Notes: generated by a model not told the origin, from the letters alone. A DNA stretch of 64,000 nucleotides from G963668605 sp963668605 (GCA_963668605.1 OY764903.1:6386001-6450000); one strand, 5' to 3'. Positions 36,834 through 46,156 are shown, counted from the stretch's first letter. Translations and numbers: made by a program.

Positions 36834-37673
36834 TCAACTCATGTGCGCTTTGAGGAACTTCACGCCTTCGAATGCGATGTCGTCGGGCGATGGCGCCAGG
36901 TCCCTCCAAATCGAAGCAGCGGCCGAAATGCCGCCGATGGAAAATCCGAAGCTCTCGATGGTGAGCCAGCCGTCGTAGTGAATGTCACGCAATGCCTGGA
37001 AGACGGAGTCCCATTCGACGTGCCCGCTGCCCGGTGTGCCGCGGTCGTTCTCGCAGGTGTGTACGTGCTTCAAGTGCCGCGCCGCAGTTCTATACGCCGA
37101 GGCGATGTCCTTCTCCTCGATGTTCGCGTGGAACGTGTCGATCAGTGCGCCGACGCGCGACGAACCAACCTCGTCGCACAGCGCCGCGAGGTCTGCCGCC
37201 GTATTGACGAAGTACGTTTCAAATCGATTGAGCGGTTCGACGGCCATGGTGACGTCGTGGCGTTCCAGCACGGGGGCGAGGCTCTGGTAGCACTCCACCG
37301 CATGTTTCCATTCGTCGGCGCTGCGGCGCTGTCCGGAGATGTAGCCAACCGGCGAGTACATTGGACCGACGACTAGCTTCGATCCCGCCGCCGCCACCAC
37401 TTTGATGCAGTTCTCCATGTACACACGCGTCTTGCCGCGCACGCCCGCGTCGTCGCTAAGCATGCTCATGCCGTCCGGAATGACTACCGAGAAGGTACAT
37501 TCCAGATCGTTCGCCTCGAAGCCTTTACGAATCTCGGCGGCGGGATAGGTGAGCGGATCGAACAGCGGCAGTTCGACTCCATCGAAGCCGCCCGCTTTCA
37601 GCCGCGGCAGCATTGTCAGATCGGACGGGCCGAAGTTGGCGGTCCAGATGAAGCTGTGTACACCGAATTTCAT
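36834..37673 (-). CDS. Sugar phosphate isomerase/epimerase (TIM barrel)
   Basis: This 279-residue protein belongs to the xylose-isomerase-like TIM-barrel family that includes D-tagatose/D-psicose 3-epimerases. FGVHSFIWTANFG opens the barrel. Metal ligands can be placed at Glu in MAVEPLNRFETYF, Asp-His in ALIDTFHANIEE, His in HVHTCENDRGTPGSGHVEW and Glu in WLTIESFG, a set matching D-tagatose 3-epimerase. It probably interconverts ketohexoses at C3, but related members have other substrates. It is followed by ogt after 10 bases and lies 26 bases downstream of uvrA. Confidence 0.88.
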   Translation of the reverse strand: MKFGVHSFIWTANFGPSDLTMLPRLKAGGFDGVELPLFDPLTYPAAEIRKGFEANDLECTFSVVIPDGMSMLSDDAGVRGKTRVYMENCIKVVAAAGSKLVVGPMYSPVGYISGQRRSADEWKHAVECYQSLAPVLERHDVTMAVEPLNRFETYFVNTAADLAALCDEVGSSRVGALIDTFHANIEEKDIASAYRTAARHLKHVHTCENDRGTPGSGHVEWDSVFQALRDIHYDGWLTIESFGFSIGGISAAASIWRDLAPSPDDIAFEGVKFLKAHMS

Positions 37674-37699
37674 AGCAAAGCGATTTTATCACTTGCGTG

Positions 37700-40471
37700 T
37701 CAGCGTATGTGCTTCAGGTATTGTCCGGTATAGGAGTCCGGCGCGGCGGCAATCTGTTCCGGCGTGCCTTCGGCGACGATGTGGCCGCCACGGTCGCCGC
37801 CCTCGGGCCCGAGATCGATTACCCAGTCGGCCGCGCGCACGACGTCGAGATTGTGCTCGATGACCAGGACGCTGCCGCCGTTCTGGATCAGGCGGCGTAA
37901 GGAGTCGAGTAGCTTCGCGATGTCGTCGAAATGCAGGCCTGTCGTCGGTTCGTCGAGGATGAAGAGCGTGCCCTGGCATGTGGCTTGCGCGAGGTGCGCG
38001 GCCAGCTTCACGCGTTGGGCTTCGCCTCCCGAAAGCGTGGTGGCGGATTGGCCCAGCCGCAGATAGCCGAGTCCCACATCGGCCAGCACGCGCAACCGGT
38101 TGGCCAGGCGTGGCTGATCGGCGAAGAAGGCGATCGCCTCCGTCACCGTGAGCCGCAGGACCTCATGTATGTTCAATCCGCGGTGGCGGATTTCCAGGAC
38201 GCTGCTTTTGAAACGTGTCCCCCTGCACTCCTCGCAGACCAGTTCGACGTCGGCGAGAAACTGCATCTCCACCGTAACCGTACCGCTGCCCTGGCACACC
38301 TCGCAGCGTCCCCCCGGAATGTTGAAGGAGAAGTGTCCACCGGTGTAGCCGCGGCGCTGGGCCTCGGCGGTGTCCGCGAAAAGTATGCGAATCAGATCGA
38401 ACGCTTTGATGTAGGTGACCGGATTTGAGCGCGGCGTGCGGCCGATGGGCGACTGGTCCACCAGTACGGCATCGCTGAGCAGGCCCACGTTTTCGATGCT
38501 GCGCCAGGTGAGCTTTTCGGAGGCGGAGTCCGCCTCGTTCGGCGCGTCCTTGTGCAGACGCGCGGAGAGCGCCTTGAACAGCACATCATGCACCAGCGTT
38601 GATTTGCCGGAGCCCGAGACGCCGGTAATCGCGACCAACGCATCCAGCGGGATGCTCACGTCGATGTTCTTCAGGTTGTGGGCGCGTGCGCCGGTCAGCT
38701 TGATCGCGCGTTTGAAATTCACATCGCGCCGTTGCGCCGGGAACGATGTCCGCAGGTCGCCGCGCAGATAGCGCGAGGTTAGCGAATTGCTCCCATCCTC
38801 GCTCAGCTTGCTATATGGCCCGGCGAAAACGATGCGTCCGCCGTTCTCGCCCGCGCCGGGACCGAGATCGACGATGTAGTCCGCCGAGCGCATCACGTCC
38901 GGATCATGCTCTACCACGATGATCGTGTTGCCGATGTCGCGCAGCTCTTCCAGGATTCGGATCAGGCGCCCCGTGTCGCGGCTGTGCAGTCCAATGGAAG
39001 GTTCGTCGAGTACATAGCAGGCGCCCGTAAGCCGCGAGCCGAGGCAGGTGGCGAGTTGGATGCGTTGCGCCTCGCCGCCGGAAAGTGTGGAAGAGAGCCG
39101 GTTTAGCGTGAGATAGTCGAGGCCCACATCGTTGAGAAACTTCAGGCGTTGCCGCACTTCGATGAGTATCTTCTCCGAGATCGCCGACTCTTCCGGTGAG
39201 AGTTGCAGCGTATCGAAAAACTGGTTGGCCTGGGCGATGTTCAGGCGCGCGACCGCGGCGATGTCCTTCCCGCCGACGCGCACGTTGAGCGCGGCGGGGC
39301 GCAGCCGGGCGCCCTTGCATTCCGGGCACGCAGCGTAGCCGCGGTAACGGCTGAGGAAGACGCGCACGTGCACCTTGTACTTCTTCCTCTCCACCTCGGA
39401 GAAAAACTTCTGGACGCCTTTCTCCAGCACTTCGAGCTCGTCTTCGTTCAGTTCCGCAACGGCTACGTTAAAACGGACCTTGCCTTTCGCCCTTTGCCGG
39501 AACTCTTCAAAGCCCCACACGTACTGCGGCTTCGTCCATGGATCGACGGCGCCTTCGCCAATCGAGAGATAGCGATCGGGAATCACCCGGTCCATGTCAT
39601 AGTCAACCGTGTTGCCGAAACCCTGGCAGCGCGCGCAGGCACCATACGGACTGTTGAAGCTGAATAGAATCGGCTCGGGTTCGGTGAGTTCTACATTGCA
39701 CGCTTTGCATGAGAACTTCTCGCTGAAGCGGATCTGTATGGCGGCGTCTCCCGCCGCTTCGAATACGACCTCGCCGGCTTCCCGATAGCAGATCTCGACG
39801 GTGTCGACAATGCGCTGGTGCAGATCCGCCGTGATCGCGAGGCGGTCGACCAGGGCAAACAGCGCCTTCGAAAAATCGATCTCCAGCAATGATTCGGGCG
39901 TGGAGAACTCAAAGGTCCGGCCGTCCTGGAACAGGCGCGTGAAGCCCTTCTTGCGCAACTCGAAGAGATGGTCGCGCAGCGCCTGTGTGTCCTTCGCGGT
40001 TTCGCGGATCGGGAACAGCGCGTACCAGCGCGAACCCTCCGGCTGCATCAGCATTTCGCGCGCGATCTGATCGACTGTGTCGCGAATTACGTGCTTGCCG
40101 CATTGCGGGCAGAAGGTGCGTCCGGCGCGCGCATACAGCAGGCGCAGATAGTCGTAAATCTCGGTCGCGGTGGCGACCGTGGAGCGTGGGTTGCGCGTCG
40201 TGTTTTTCTGCTTGATGGCGATGGGCGGCGAGATGCCGTCCATCTCGTCGACGTCGGGCTTCTCCATGCGTTCGAGAAACTGGCGCGCATAGGCCGAGAG
40301 CGATTCCACATAACGCCGCTGACCCTCGGCGTAAATCGTGTCGAAGGCGAGCGAGGACTTTCCGGAGCCGGAGACGCCGGTTAGCACCGTCAGCTTGTTG
40401 TGTGGAATCGCGAGTGAAACGTTCTTGAGATTGTGGACACGCGCGCCACGGATGTTTATGGAATCTTCCAC
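37700..40471 (-). CDS. uvrA: Excinuclease ABC subunit A
   Basis: This 923-residue protein is the damage-recognition ATPase of nucleotide excision repair. It has both ABC modules: Walker A GVSGSGKSSLAFDTIYAEGQRRYVESLSAYARQF and a second GVSGSGKSTLVHDVL, and two signatures (LSGGEAQRIQLATCLGS and LSGGEAQRVKLAAHLA). Zinc-finger Cys pairs are visible (CKACNVE with CARCQG; CEVCQGSG with CEEC). Length matches the family. The start codon is GTG at 40471. It is head to head with mutY, giving a paired DNA-repair locus. Confidence 0.97.
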   Translation of the reverse strand: MEDSINIRGARVHNLKNVSLAIPHNKLTVLTGVSGSGKSSLAFDTIYAEGQRRYVESLSAYARQFLERMEKPDVDEMDGISPPIAIKQKNTTRNPRSTVATATEIYDYLRLLYARAGRTFCPQCGKHVIRDTVDQIAREMLMQPEGSRWYALFPIRETAKDTQALRDHLFELRKKGFTRLFQDGRTFEFSTPESLLEIDFSKALFALVDRLAITADLHQRIVDTVEICYREAGEVVFEAAGDAAIQIRFSEKFSCKACNVELTEPEPILFSFNSPYGACARCQGFGNTVDYDMDRVIPDRYLSIGEGAVDPWTKPQYVWGFEEFRQRAKGKVRFNVAVAELNEDELEVLEKGVQKFFSEVERKKYKVHVRVFLSRYRGYAACPECKGARLRPAALNVRVGGKDIAAVARLNIAQANQFFDTLQLSPEESAISEKILIEVRQRLKFLNDVGLDYLTLNRLSSTLSGGEAQRIQLATCLGSRLTGACYVLDEPSIGLHSRDTGRLIRILEELRDIGNTIIVVEHDPDVMRSADYIVDLGPGAGENGGRIVFAGPYSKLSEDGSNSLTSRYLRGDLRTSFPAQRRDVNFKRAIKLTGARAHNLKNIDVSIPLDALVAITGVSGSGKSTLVHDVLFKALSARLHKDAPNEADSASEKLTWRSIENVGLLSDAVLVDQSPIGRTPRSNPVTYIKAFDLIRILFADTAEAQRRGYTGGHFSFNIPGGRCEVCQGSGTVTVEMQFLADVELVCEECRGTRFKSSVLEIRHRGLNIHEVLRLTVTEAIAFFADQPRLANRLRVLADVGLGYLRLGQSATTLSGGEAQRVKLAAHLAQATCQGTLFILDEPTTGLHFDDIAKLLDSLRRLIQNGGSVLVIEHNLDVVRAADWVIDLGPEGGDRGGHIVAEGTPEQIAAAPDSYTGQYLKHIR

Positions 40472-40525
40472 GAGTGGGGTTATGCTCTTATTATAGATTC
40501 GTTAAAGAGGTTCAGGCTGAAGGGG

Positions 40526-40531
40526 AAGAGG
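40526..40531 (+). promoter_or_regulatory. Shine-Dalgarno AAGAGG supporting a CTG start of mutY
   Basis: AAGAGG is followed by a 6-base spacer and CTG at 40538. That start yields an N-terminus of family length. The only canonical upstream start in frame, GTG at 40433, has no ribosome site and would overlap uvrA head to head by 39 bases. Confidence 0.4.
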
Positions 40532-40537
40532 CAAACA

Positions 40538-41509
40538 CTGCGTGACGGGTTGCGTGAATGGTACGCGCGGACGAAACGCGACCTGCCCTGGCGGCGCACC
40601 CGCGACCCTTACGCCATCTGGGTTTCCGAGATCATGTTGCAGCAGACGCGTGTCGCCGCCGTGATTCCGTATTACGCACGCTTTCTGGAGCGCTTTCCGG
40701 ATGCTGCCGTCCTCGCAGCCGCTCCCGAGCAGGATCTGCTGGCGTGTTGGAGCGGGCTCGGCTACTACTCGCGTGCCAGGAACCTGCAGGCCGCCGCACG
40801 CGAAATCAGCGCGAACGGCGGTTTCCCGTGCGGCTACGCCGAACTGCGCGCGTTGCCGGGAATCGGGGACTACACCGCCGCTGCGATCGCGAGCATCGCC
40901 TTCGGCCTGCCTTACGCCGTGGTCGACGGCAACGTCCTGCGCGTGCTGAGCCGTTTGACGAACGACAGCGGCGACATCGGCGCATCGATCACGCGGAAGA
41001 GGTTGCAGGCGGTCGCGTCGGAGTTGCTCGACGAACGCGATCCGGCGGGATTCAATCAGGCGTTGATGGAGTTGGGTGCGACTGTGTGCCTGCCGAAGCA
41101 GGCGCGCTGTCCGGACTGTCCGCTCCTAAGCCACTGCGCCGCACACGCGGCCGGTACTCAGAATGAGCTGCCCGTTAAGTTGCGGGGTGGCAACCGTATC
41201 GAGATCGAAGCGACATTGTTGGTGGTCGTGCGCGCCGGCGCGCTGTTGCTATGGCAGCGCGGCGGGAGCGAGGCGCGTATGGCAGGCTTCTGGGAATTGC
41301 CGGACGCCGCACGGCTTCCCTCGGCGCGGCTAGGCCGGGCGTTGGGTTCGTTCCGGCATTCGATCACGATTCACGACTATTGTTTCCAAGTTTTTGCGGC
41401 CAGCGTGCGAGGAACGCCGAGGGGCTATGAGTGGGTCTCGCCGGAGCGTCTCGGCGCCATTCCGCTAGCCACTACGACAAAAAAAGCGCTCCAATTCTCT
41501 TCCTTGTGA
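40538..41509 (+). CDS. mutY: A/G-specific adenine glycosylase, possible CTG start
   Basis: This glycosylase removes adenine paired with 8-oxoguanine. It shows YARTKRDLPWRRTRDPYAIWVSEIMLQQTRVAAVIPYY, the HhH loop LPGIGDYTAAAIASIAFG with VVDGN (catalytic Asp), and a 4Fe-4S cluster with spacing C-X6-C-X2-C-X5-C. A NUDIX-like C-terminal domain reads the 8-oxoG (LLLWQRGGSEARMAGFWELPD). From the CTG at 40538 the protein is 323 residues with a family-like N-terminus; from the GTG at 40433 it would be 358. Divergent from uvrA. Confidence 0.93.
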   Translation: MRDGLREWYARTKRDLPWRRTRDPYAIWVSEIMLQQTRVAAVIPYYARFLERFPDAAVLAAAPEQDLLACWSGLGYYSRARNLQAAAREISANGGFPCGYAELRALPGIGDYTAAAIASIAFGLPYAVVDGNVLRVLSRLTNDSGDIGASITRKRLQAVASELLDERDPAGFNQALMELGATVCLPKQARCPDCPLLSHCAAHAAGTQNELPVKLRGGNRIEIEATLLVVVRAGALLLWQRGGSEARMAGFWELPDAARLPSARLGRALGSFRHSITIHDYCFQVFAASVRGTPRGYEWVSPERLGAIPLATTTKKALQFSSL

Positions 41510-41548
41510 ATCAGTTGTAAATGTAGTGTAAAAACCGTCGCACAGCAC

Positions 41549-41576
41549 TTGCGCGCGATGATTTCGCATTTAGACT
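41549..41576 (+). promoter_or_regulatory. Candidate promoter for the TIGR03437 gene row
   Basis: TTGCGC (41549-41554) and TAGACT (41571-41576) are separated by 16 bases, about 20 bases before the ATG at 41597, in the short gap after mutY. The match is moderate and untested. Confidence 0.3.
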
Positions 41577-41596
41577 GAATCAAGGAACTGGGAAAC

Positions 41597-42952
41597 ATGG
41601 ACAAAAACAAGAAAATCCTGATCGGCAAAATGGCTGCCGTGTTGTTGGTGATTCCGGCCTTGATGTACGCCTTCGCAGAGGGGCCCGAGGTGCGAAAAAC
41701 CGGCGCCCCCGGCGATAGCACTTGTGCCAGTTGCCATCTAGGAACCGCCGGCACAGGTAACGTTCAGATTGCCTGGGCGGGCGGCAGTAGCTACACGCCG
41801 GGTGGCGCGAAACAGAGCGTGACCGTGACGATTACCGATCCGGCCGCACGGGTATACGGCTTTCAACTCACGGCGCGGCAGAAGGGTAGCGACGACTACA
41901 AGAGCGGAGCCGCCGGTTCTTTCACTCCGCCCGACGCCTCGATTTTCGTGCTGTGCGACGACGGAAGCGAACGCGACCGCCTGCCGGGCAAGATCTGCCC
42001 GGCGCAATTCCCCGTGGAGTTCATCGAACACAGCGCGCCCCGCACAACCGGCGTCTTTACGTTCGACTGGACGCCGCCCACGACCGACATCGGAAACGTA
42101 CGCTTTTACGCCGCCGGCAATGCGGCCAACGGCAACGGCCAGAACACCGGCGACAAGATTTACACAAAGGTGCTGGAGTTGACGCCCGCGGAAGCGGTCG
42201 CGCCGCAAAAGCCTGCGATCCGCGCCACGCAACCCGTGCTGCAGGCCTTCAGCGGCGCGCCCGGACTCTCCGCCGGAACCTGGCTGGAGATTTATGGAAC
42301 GAACCTTTCCACGACGACGCGAGAGTGGGCCGGCTCCGATTTCCAGGGCAACCAGGCGCCCACGCAACTCGAGGGCGTAAAGGTCAACATCAACAACAAA
42401 GCGGCGTTTGTGCGCTATATCAGCCCGACGCAGATCAACGTGCAGGCTCCGGACGACGATTCCACCGGACCGGTCCGCGTAGAGGTCGTCAACGCCAACG
42501 GGACGAGCGATCCGGTGATCGTCGACAAAACGAAAGTCTCGCCCGCTCTGCTGACTACGCCTTCCTTCAACGTTGGCGGCAAACAATACCTCGCGGCGCT
42601 GTTCCCCGACTTTGTGACCTTTGTGGGCCGTTCCGGCCTGATCGCCGGCGTGCCGTTCCGCCCGGCGAAACCCGGAGAGACGATTATCGTGTTTGCGGTG
42701 GGATGCGGCGCGACAACGCCGGCCAGCCCCGCCGGCCAGTTCTTCTCCGACGCGCGCCCGCTGGCGTCGCCGGTGCAAGTGCAATTTGGCGGGACTGTGG
42801 CGGCGGCGAGCGCTTTTCTGGCGGCGAACTCCGTGGGTCTCTGCCAGTTCAATGTGACCGTTCCGGACGTAGCCGACGGTGACATTCGCATCAATGCAAC
42901 CGTAGATGGCGCCGCTACGGGGCAAACGCTGTTTACGACAATTCAAAGGTAA
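41597..42952 (+). CDS. Secreted TIGR03437-type protein with CxxCH-bearing N-terminal domain
   Basis: This 451-residue exported protein has a leader (residues 7-25) followed by KTGAPGDSTCASCHLGTAGTG near residue 33. That resembles the choice-of-anchor V/Reeler-like domain, with a CASCH sequence that could bind haem c or simply form a disulphide. A beta-rich region runs to about 190. The rest is the Solibacter C-terminal domain TIGR03437 (TWLEIYGTNLSTTTREW, VRYISPTQINVQAPDD, PGETIIVFAVGCGATTP, GLCQFNVTVPDVADGDIRI). The function of TIGR03437 is unknown. AAGGAACTGGG lies before the ATG. First of three related genes in a row. Confidence 0.85.
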   Translation: MDKNKKILIGKMAAVLLVIPALMYAFAEGPEVRKTGAPGDSTCASCHLGTAGTGNVQIAWAGGSSYTPGGAKQSVTVTITDPAARVYGFQLTARQKGSDDYKSGAAGSFTPPDASIFVLCDDGSERDRLPGKICPAQFPVEFIEHSAPRTTGVFTFDWTPPTTDIGNVRFYAAGNAANGNGQNTGDKIYTKVLELTPAEAVAPQKPAIRATQPVLQAFSGAPGLSAGTWLEIYGTNLSTTTREWAGSDFQGNQAPTQLEGVKVNINNKAAFVRYISPTQINVQAPDDDSTGPVRVEVVNANGTSDPVIVDKTKVSPALLTTPSFNVGGKQYLAALFPDFVTFVGRSGLIAGVPFRPAKPGETIIVFAVGCGATTPASPAGQFFSDARPLASPVQVQFGGTVAAASAFLAANSVGLCQFNVTVPDVADGDIRINATVDGAATGQTLFTTIQR

Positions 42953-42963
42953 CGGGGGAGTAA

Positions 42964-44313
42964 GTGAAAACAAAACTTGGGAAACTGACTTGCGGCGCGC
43001 TTCTGGGTGCGCTGCCGGGCTTGATGTATGCCCTCAGCGGCGGGCCGCCGCTGAAAAGAACCGGAGCTGCCGTAGATGGGGGACTCAACTGCACGGCCTG
43101 CCACGTTACATACGCGCCGGCGAATTCCGACGCCCGCGGACGGGTCGTGGTGCAAGCCAAGTTCTACACGCCGGGGCTTAAGCAAGTGATCCGCGTGCGA
43201 GTGGAACATCCCGAAGCGCAACGCTGGGGCTTCGAGTTGACCGCCCGCCTGGCGAGCGACGAAACGAAAACCGCGGGAACCCTTTCCGCTACGAGTACGG
43301 TGCAGGTGCGCTGCGACGATGGTTCGTTCCTGGGCGTTCAGGCGCCGTGTACGACGGGACAGTTGGAGTTCGCTAGCCACAATTCCACGTCGACAGCGCA
43401 GAGCAAACCGAACTTCAATACCTGGGATGTCGAATGGACGCCTCCCAGCACCGATCTGGGCGAAGTAGTGTTCTACGCTGCCGGGAACGCGGCCAACAAC
43501 AACCAAAATAACCAGGGCGACCGGATCTACACGACGAGCACCCGAATCTCAAGTTGCAACCTCTCGGCGCGGCCTCAGATCACCTCCATCCTGAATGGCG
43601 CTTCGTTCGTCGCCGGTGGTTCGCAAAATGCGATGGTTAGCGTTTTCGGCAGCGGCTTCGCCGCTAGTCAAGGCAAATCAGCAAGCATCTCCGATTTCGA
43701 CGATCTCGATTTTCCGACGGAGCTGGGTTGTCTGGCCGTGGAGATCGGAGGCAAGCGCGCTCCTATATCGTTCGTCAACGATAGGCAGATCAATGCCCAG
43801 GTGCCCGTGAACGCCGTGGGGCCCGTCGAAGTACGCGTGATCGCGAATCCGGGGAGGCCGAACGAAATCAGGGGCAACTCGGAGAACATGACGCTGACGC
43901 AGACCTCGCCGGCCTTCTTTGTGTTCGGGACCACGAAGAGCATCGCGGCGCTGTTTCCCAACAGCACGCAAGCGGTGGCCGATCCAGCCGTCGTTCCAGG
44001 CGGACGAGCCGCCAAGCCAGGCGAGGTGGTGACGCTGTATGGCACCGGTTTCGGGGCCACCAGCAATAACCTGGCTGCGGGAAAGGTTGCTTTTGAAACC
44101 TCGGAGATTCTCGAACGGATCACCGTGACCATCGGCGGTGTGATACTGGCGAGCTCCGATGTCACTTACGCGGGACTTTCGCCCGGGTCCATCTCCGGGC
44201 TTTACCAGTTCAACGTGAAGGTGCCGGTCGTTCCGGACGGCAACACCCCAGTGAGCGTCGATATCGCCGGCACGAAAACGCAAGCCGACGCGTTCATTCC
44301 GGTGAGACGCTAA
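42964..44313 (+). CDS. Paralogue: secreted TIGR03437-type protein with CxxCH motif
   Basis: This 449-residue protein is a diverged tandem copy of the previous gene: LMYALSGGPPLKRTGAAVDGGLNCTACHVTYAP matches its N-terminus, FYAAGNAANNNQNNQGDRIYT its middle, and the TIGR03437 body follows (VSVFGSGFAASQGKSA, FVNDRQINAQVP, AKPGEVVTLYGTGFGATSN, GLYQFNVKVPVVPDGNTPV). Start is GTG at 42964 with GGGGGAG upstream, 11 bases after the stop of its paralogue, so they share a transcript. The CxxCH is kept in both copies, which argues for a functional role. Confidence 0.85.
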   Translation: MKTKLGKLTCGALLGALPGLMYALSGGPPLKRTGAAVDGGLNCTACHVTYAPANSDARGRVVVQAKFYTPGLKQVIRVRVEHPEAQRWGFELTARLASDETKTAGTLSATSTVQVRCDDGSFLGVQAPCTTGQLEFASHNSTSTAQSKPNFNTWDVEWTPPSTDLGEVVFYAAGNAANNNQNNQGDRIYTTSTRISSCNLSARPQITSILNGASFVAGGSQNAMVSVFGSGFAASQGKSASISDFDDLDFPTELGCLAVEIGGKRAPISFVNDRQINAQVPVNAVGPVEVRVIANPGRPNEIRGNSENMTLTQTSPAFFVFGTTKSIAALFPNSTQAVADPAVVPGGRAAKPGEVVTLYGTGFGATSNNLAAGKVAFETSEILERITVTIGGVILASSDVTYAGLSPGSISGLYQFNVKVPVVPDGNTPVSVDIAGTKTQADAFIPVRR

Positions 44314-44356
44314 ATCGAATGAGAGTAGAAGATGGATTGTCCCACTTTTACTATGA

Positions 44357-45142
44357 GTGCGACTGTTTCTGCCAGTCTGGATGATCGCTTGGGCCGTCTG
44401 CTCCCCTCTGTGGGCGCAAGGCGGCCCTTTTTATTCCTCCGCCAGCATTGTAAATGCCGCCAGCAGCTCGGTCGGGCCGCTCGCTCCCAACACGATAGCG
44501 TCGGTGTACGGCAAAGATCTCTCTTGGGTCACGAAGGCTGTGTCGACGACCGATATCACGACGCGGCTGCCGACCGCACTGCCTGCCGCCGGTGTGCGCG
44601 TGCTGGTTGGAGGGATGCCCGCCGGCCTCTACTACGTCTCGCCGGGACAGGTGAATTTTCTGGTCCCCGCCTCGTTGATTCCGGGTCCGAGTACCTTTCA
44701 ACTCGTGCGCGACGGCTATGCCGGCCCCAGCGTCCCATTGACCATTGCGGCCGCACTCCCCGGACTCTTCCTGCAAGAGACAGGCTGGGCCATCGCGACT
44801 CGCCCTGACGGGAGCCTGGTGACGCGCGACGCCCCCGCGCATCCCGGCGATGTCGTGATTCTATACGGAACCGGATTTGGGCAGACGCTACCCACGATAG
44901 GCGACAACGCGATTCCGGTTGGAGCCGTCACGGTTGAACATGCGGGCGCGGCCAGGGTTCTGTTGGACGGCGCGGCGGTTACAGCATCCAATGTCCACTA
45001 CATCGGGGTGACCCCCGGTTTTGCCGGTCTGTATCAGCTTAATATGACTATTCCGTCGGGTATTGACGCTAGTCCGGAAATCGTGGTGGAACTGGAAGGC
45101 CAGGCTGGCCCCGCCGGGGTCAGGTTGCCGGCAAGTCCATGA
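44357..45142 (+). CDS. Short secreted TIGR03437-type protein
   Basis: This 261-residue protein has a signal peptide (MRLFLPVWMIAWAVCSPLWAQGG) and then only the TIGR03437 domain (IVNAASSSVGPLAPNTIASVYGKDLSW, LYYVSPGQVNFLVPASL, HPGDVVILYGTGFGQTLP, GFAGLYQLNMTIPSGI). It lacks the CxxCH-bearing N-terminal domain of the two upstream paralogues. GTG at 44357 is the start in this frame; the overlapping ATG is out of frame. Third and last member of the row. Confidence 0.82.
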   Translation: MRLFLPVWMIAWAVCSPLWAQGGPFYSSASIVNAASSSVGPLAPNTIASVYGKDLSWVTKAVSTTDITTRLPTALPAAGVRVLVGGMPAGLYYVSPGQVNFLVPASLIPGPSTFQLVRDGYAGPSVPLTIAAALPGLFLQETGWAIATRPDGSLVTRDAPAHPGDVVILYGTGFGQTLPTIGDNAIPVGAVTVEHAGAARVLLDGAAVTASNVHYIGVTPGFAGLYQLNMTIPSGIDASPEIVVELEGQAGPAGVRLPASP

Positions 45143-45244
45143 ATCAACATTCGCGCGGCCAGATCAGCGCAACCACATTGGCGCAACCGGAGCACGTTCG
45201 GCTGCGTTTACACCAGTGTAGGTAGAATAGTGCAGGAGCCAGCT

Positions 45245-46072
45245 ATGCGATTCGGATTTTTGGCCGTGATTGCCGCGACATTCGTTCTGCAAGCACAAGA
45301 GGCGCCCGTTCCTTCAGTGGTTTCGCCCGGCGAGCCGTCACCCGCTGTGCTGAAAGAGGCCCGGCCCTCAGCCGGCGGCGATTTCACCGTGGAACCCGGA
45401 ACGCGCATCCCGCTTAGCCTGATCAACAGCGTCAGCACCAAGAACGCAGCCGATGGCGAGCGGGTCTATCTGGAGACGGCCTTCCCCATAGTGATCAAAG
45501 GCCGCATCGTGATTCCGCCTGGCAGTTACGTGGCCGGCACGATCACGCATGTCAAACGGCCGGGCCGTGTGAAGGGCAAAGGCGAGATGTACCTGCGCTT
45601 CGATTCGCTCACCCTGCCCAACGGCGTCACACGCGACTTCCGTGCGCGCGTGGGCTCTCTCGACGGCGAGACCGGCGGCAATCTGGATAAGGCCGAAGGC
45701 AAGATCCGCAGCGAAAGCAACCGTGGCGGCGATGCCCGCACGGTAGGCGAGGCGACCGCGGCCGGCGCGTCGATCGGCGTGATTGCCGGTAGTGCAGCCG
45801 GAAGCTCAGGCATGGGCGCGGGAATCGGCGCGGCGGCCGGCGCCACGGCGGGTCTGCTGGGAGTGCTGCTGTCGCGCGGTCCGGATGTCTTGCTCTCGCG
45901 TGGCTCCACGGTGGAAATGGTGCTCGACCGCCCGCTGGCTTTCGACGACAACGAACTCGTGTTCGGGGCCGCTCCGGCGCGCCGCGGCGTGGAAGGGCCC
46001 GCCGCACAGCCAGCCAAGAAGCAACAGGGCGTGCCGCTGCCGGGGCGGGGAATGGGACGGCTTCCACTCTAG
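45245..46072 (+). CDS. Secreted VirB10/TrbI-like hypothetical protein
   Basis: About 275 residues. A signal peptide (MRFGFLAVIAATFVLQAQ) is followed by a domain resembling the C-terminal part of VirB10/TrbI: GTRIPLSLINSVSTKNAADGERVYLETAFPIVIKGRIVIPPGSYVAGTITHVKRPGRVKGKGEMYLRFDSLTLPNG. A glycine/alanine-rich hydrophobic segment (about 180-215) looks like a glycine zipper, and a Pro/Gly-rich tail ends the protein. No other secretion-system gene is nearby, so a role in type IV secretion is not supported. The ATG at 45245 follows AGGAG by 6 bases. Confidence 0.75.
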   Translation: MRFGFLAVIAATFVLQAQEAPVPSVVSPGEPSPAVLKEARPSAGGDFTVEPGTRIPLSLINSVSTKNAADGERVYLETAFPIVIKGRIVIPPGSYVAGTITHVKRPGRVKGKGEMYLRFDSLTLPNGVTRDFRARVGSLDGETGGNLDKAEGKIRSESNRGGDARTVGEATAAGASIGVIAGSAAGSSGMGAGIGAAAGATAGLLGVLLSRGPDVLLSRGSTVEMVLDRPLAFDDNELVFGAAPARRGVEGPAAQPAKKQQGVPLPGRGMGRLPL

Positions 46073-46105
46073 GTTTGCGACCGGGAGAAGGTGTTCCTTT
46101 GTGGG

Positions 46106-46122
46106 GCAGCTTGTCAAGCTGC
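46106..46122. repeat. Perfect hairpin inside the left IS end
   Basis: GCAGCTTG-T-CAAGCTGC is an 8-bp perfect palindrome with a one-base spacer. It sits between the outer and inner repeats at the transposase 3' end and is absent from the right end. It may stop transcription into the element or be a scar of a nested event. Confidence 0.45.
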
Positions 46123-46156
46123 GCGCCGGTTGCCAACTCAATGCCACTCGTTTTTT
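46121..46156 (+). repeat. IS inverted repeat, left
   Basis: Matches the reverse complement of 48076-48111 with a few mismatches; the inner 18 bases (CAATGCCACTCGTTTTTT) are identical. Confidence 0.85.

Noticed and set aside
41738..42973. 411-residue minus-strand ORF
   Set aside because: Antisense to the first TIGR03437 gene, with Arg-rich shadow composition.
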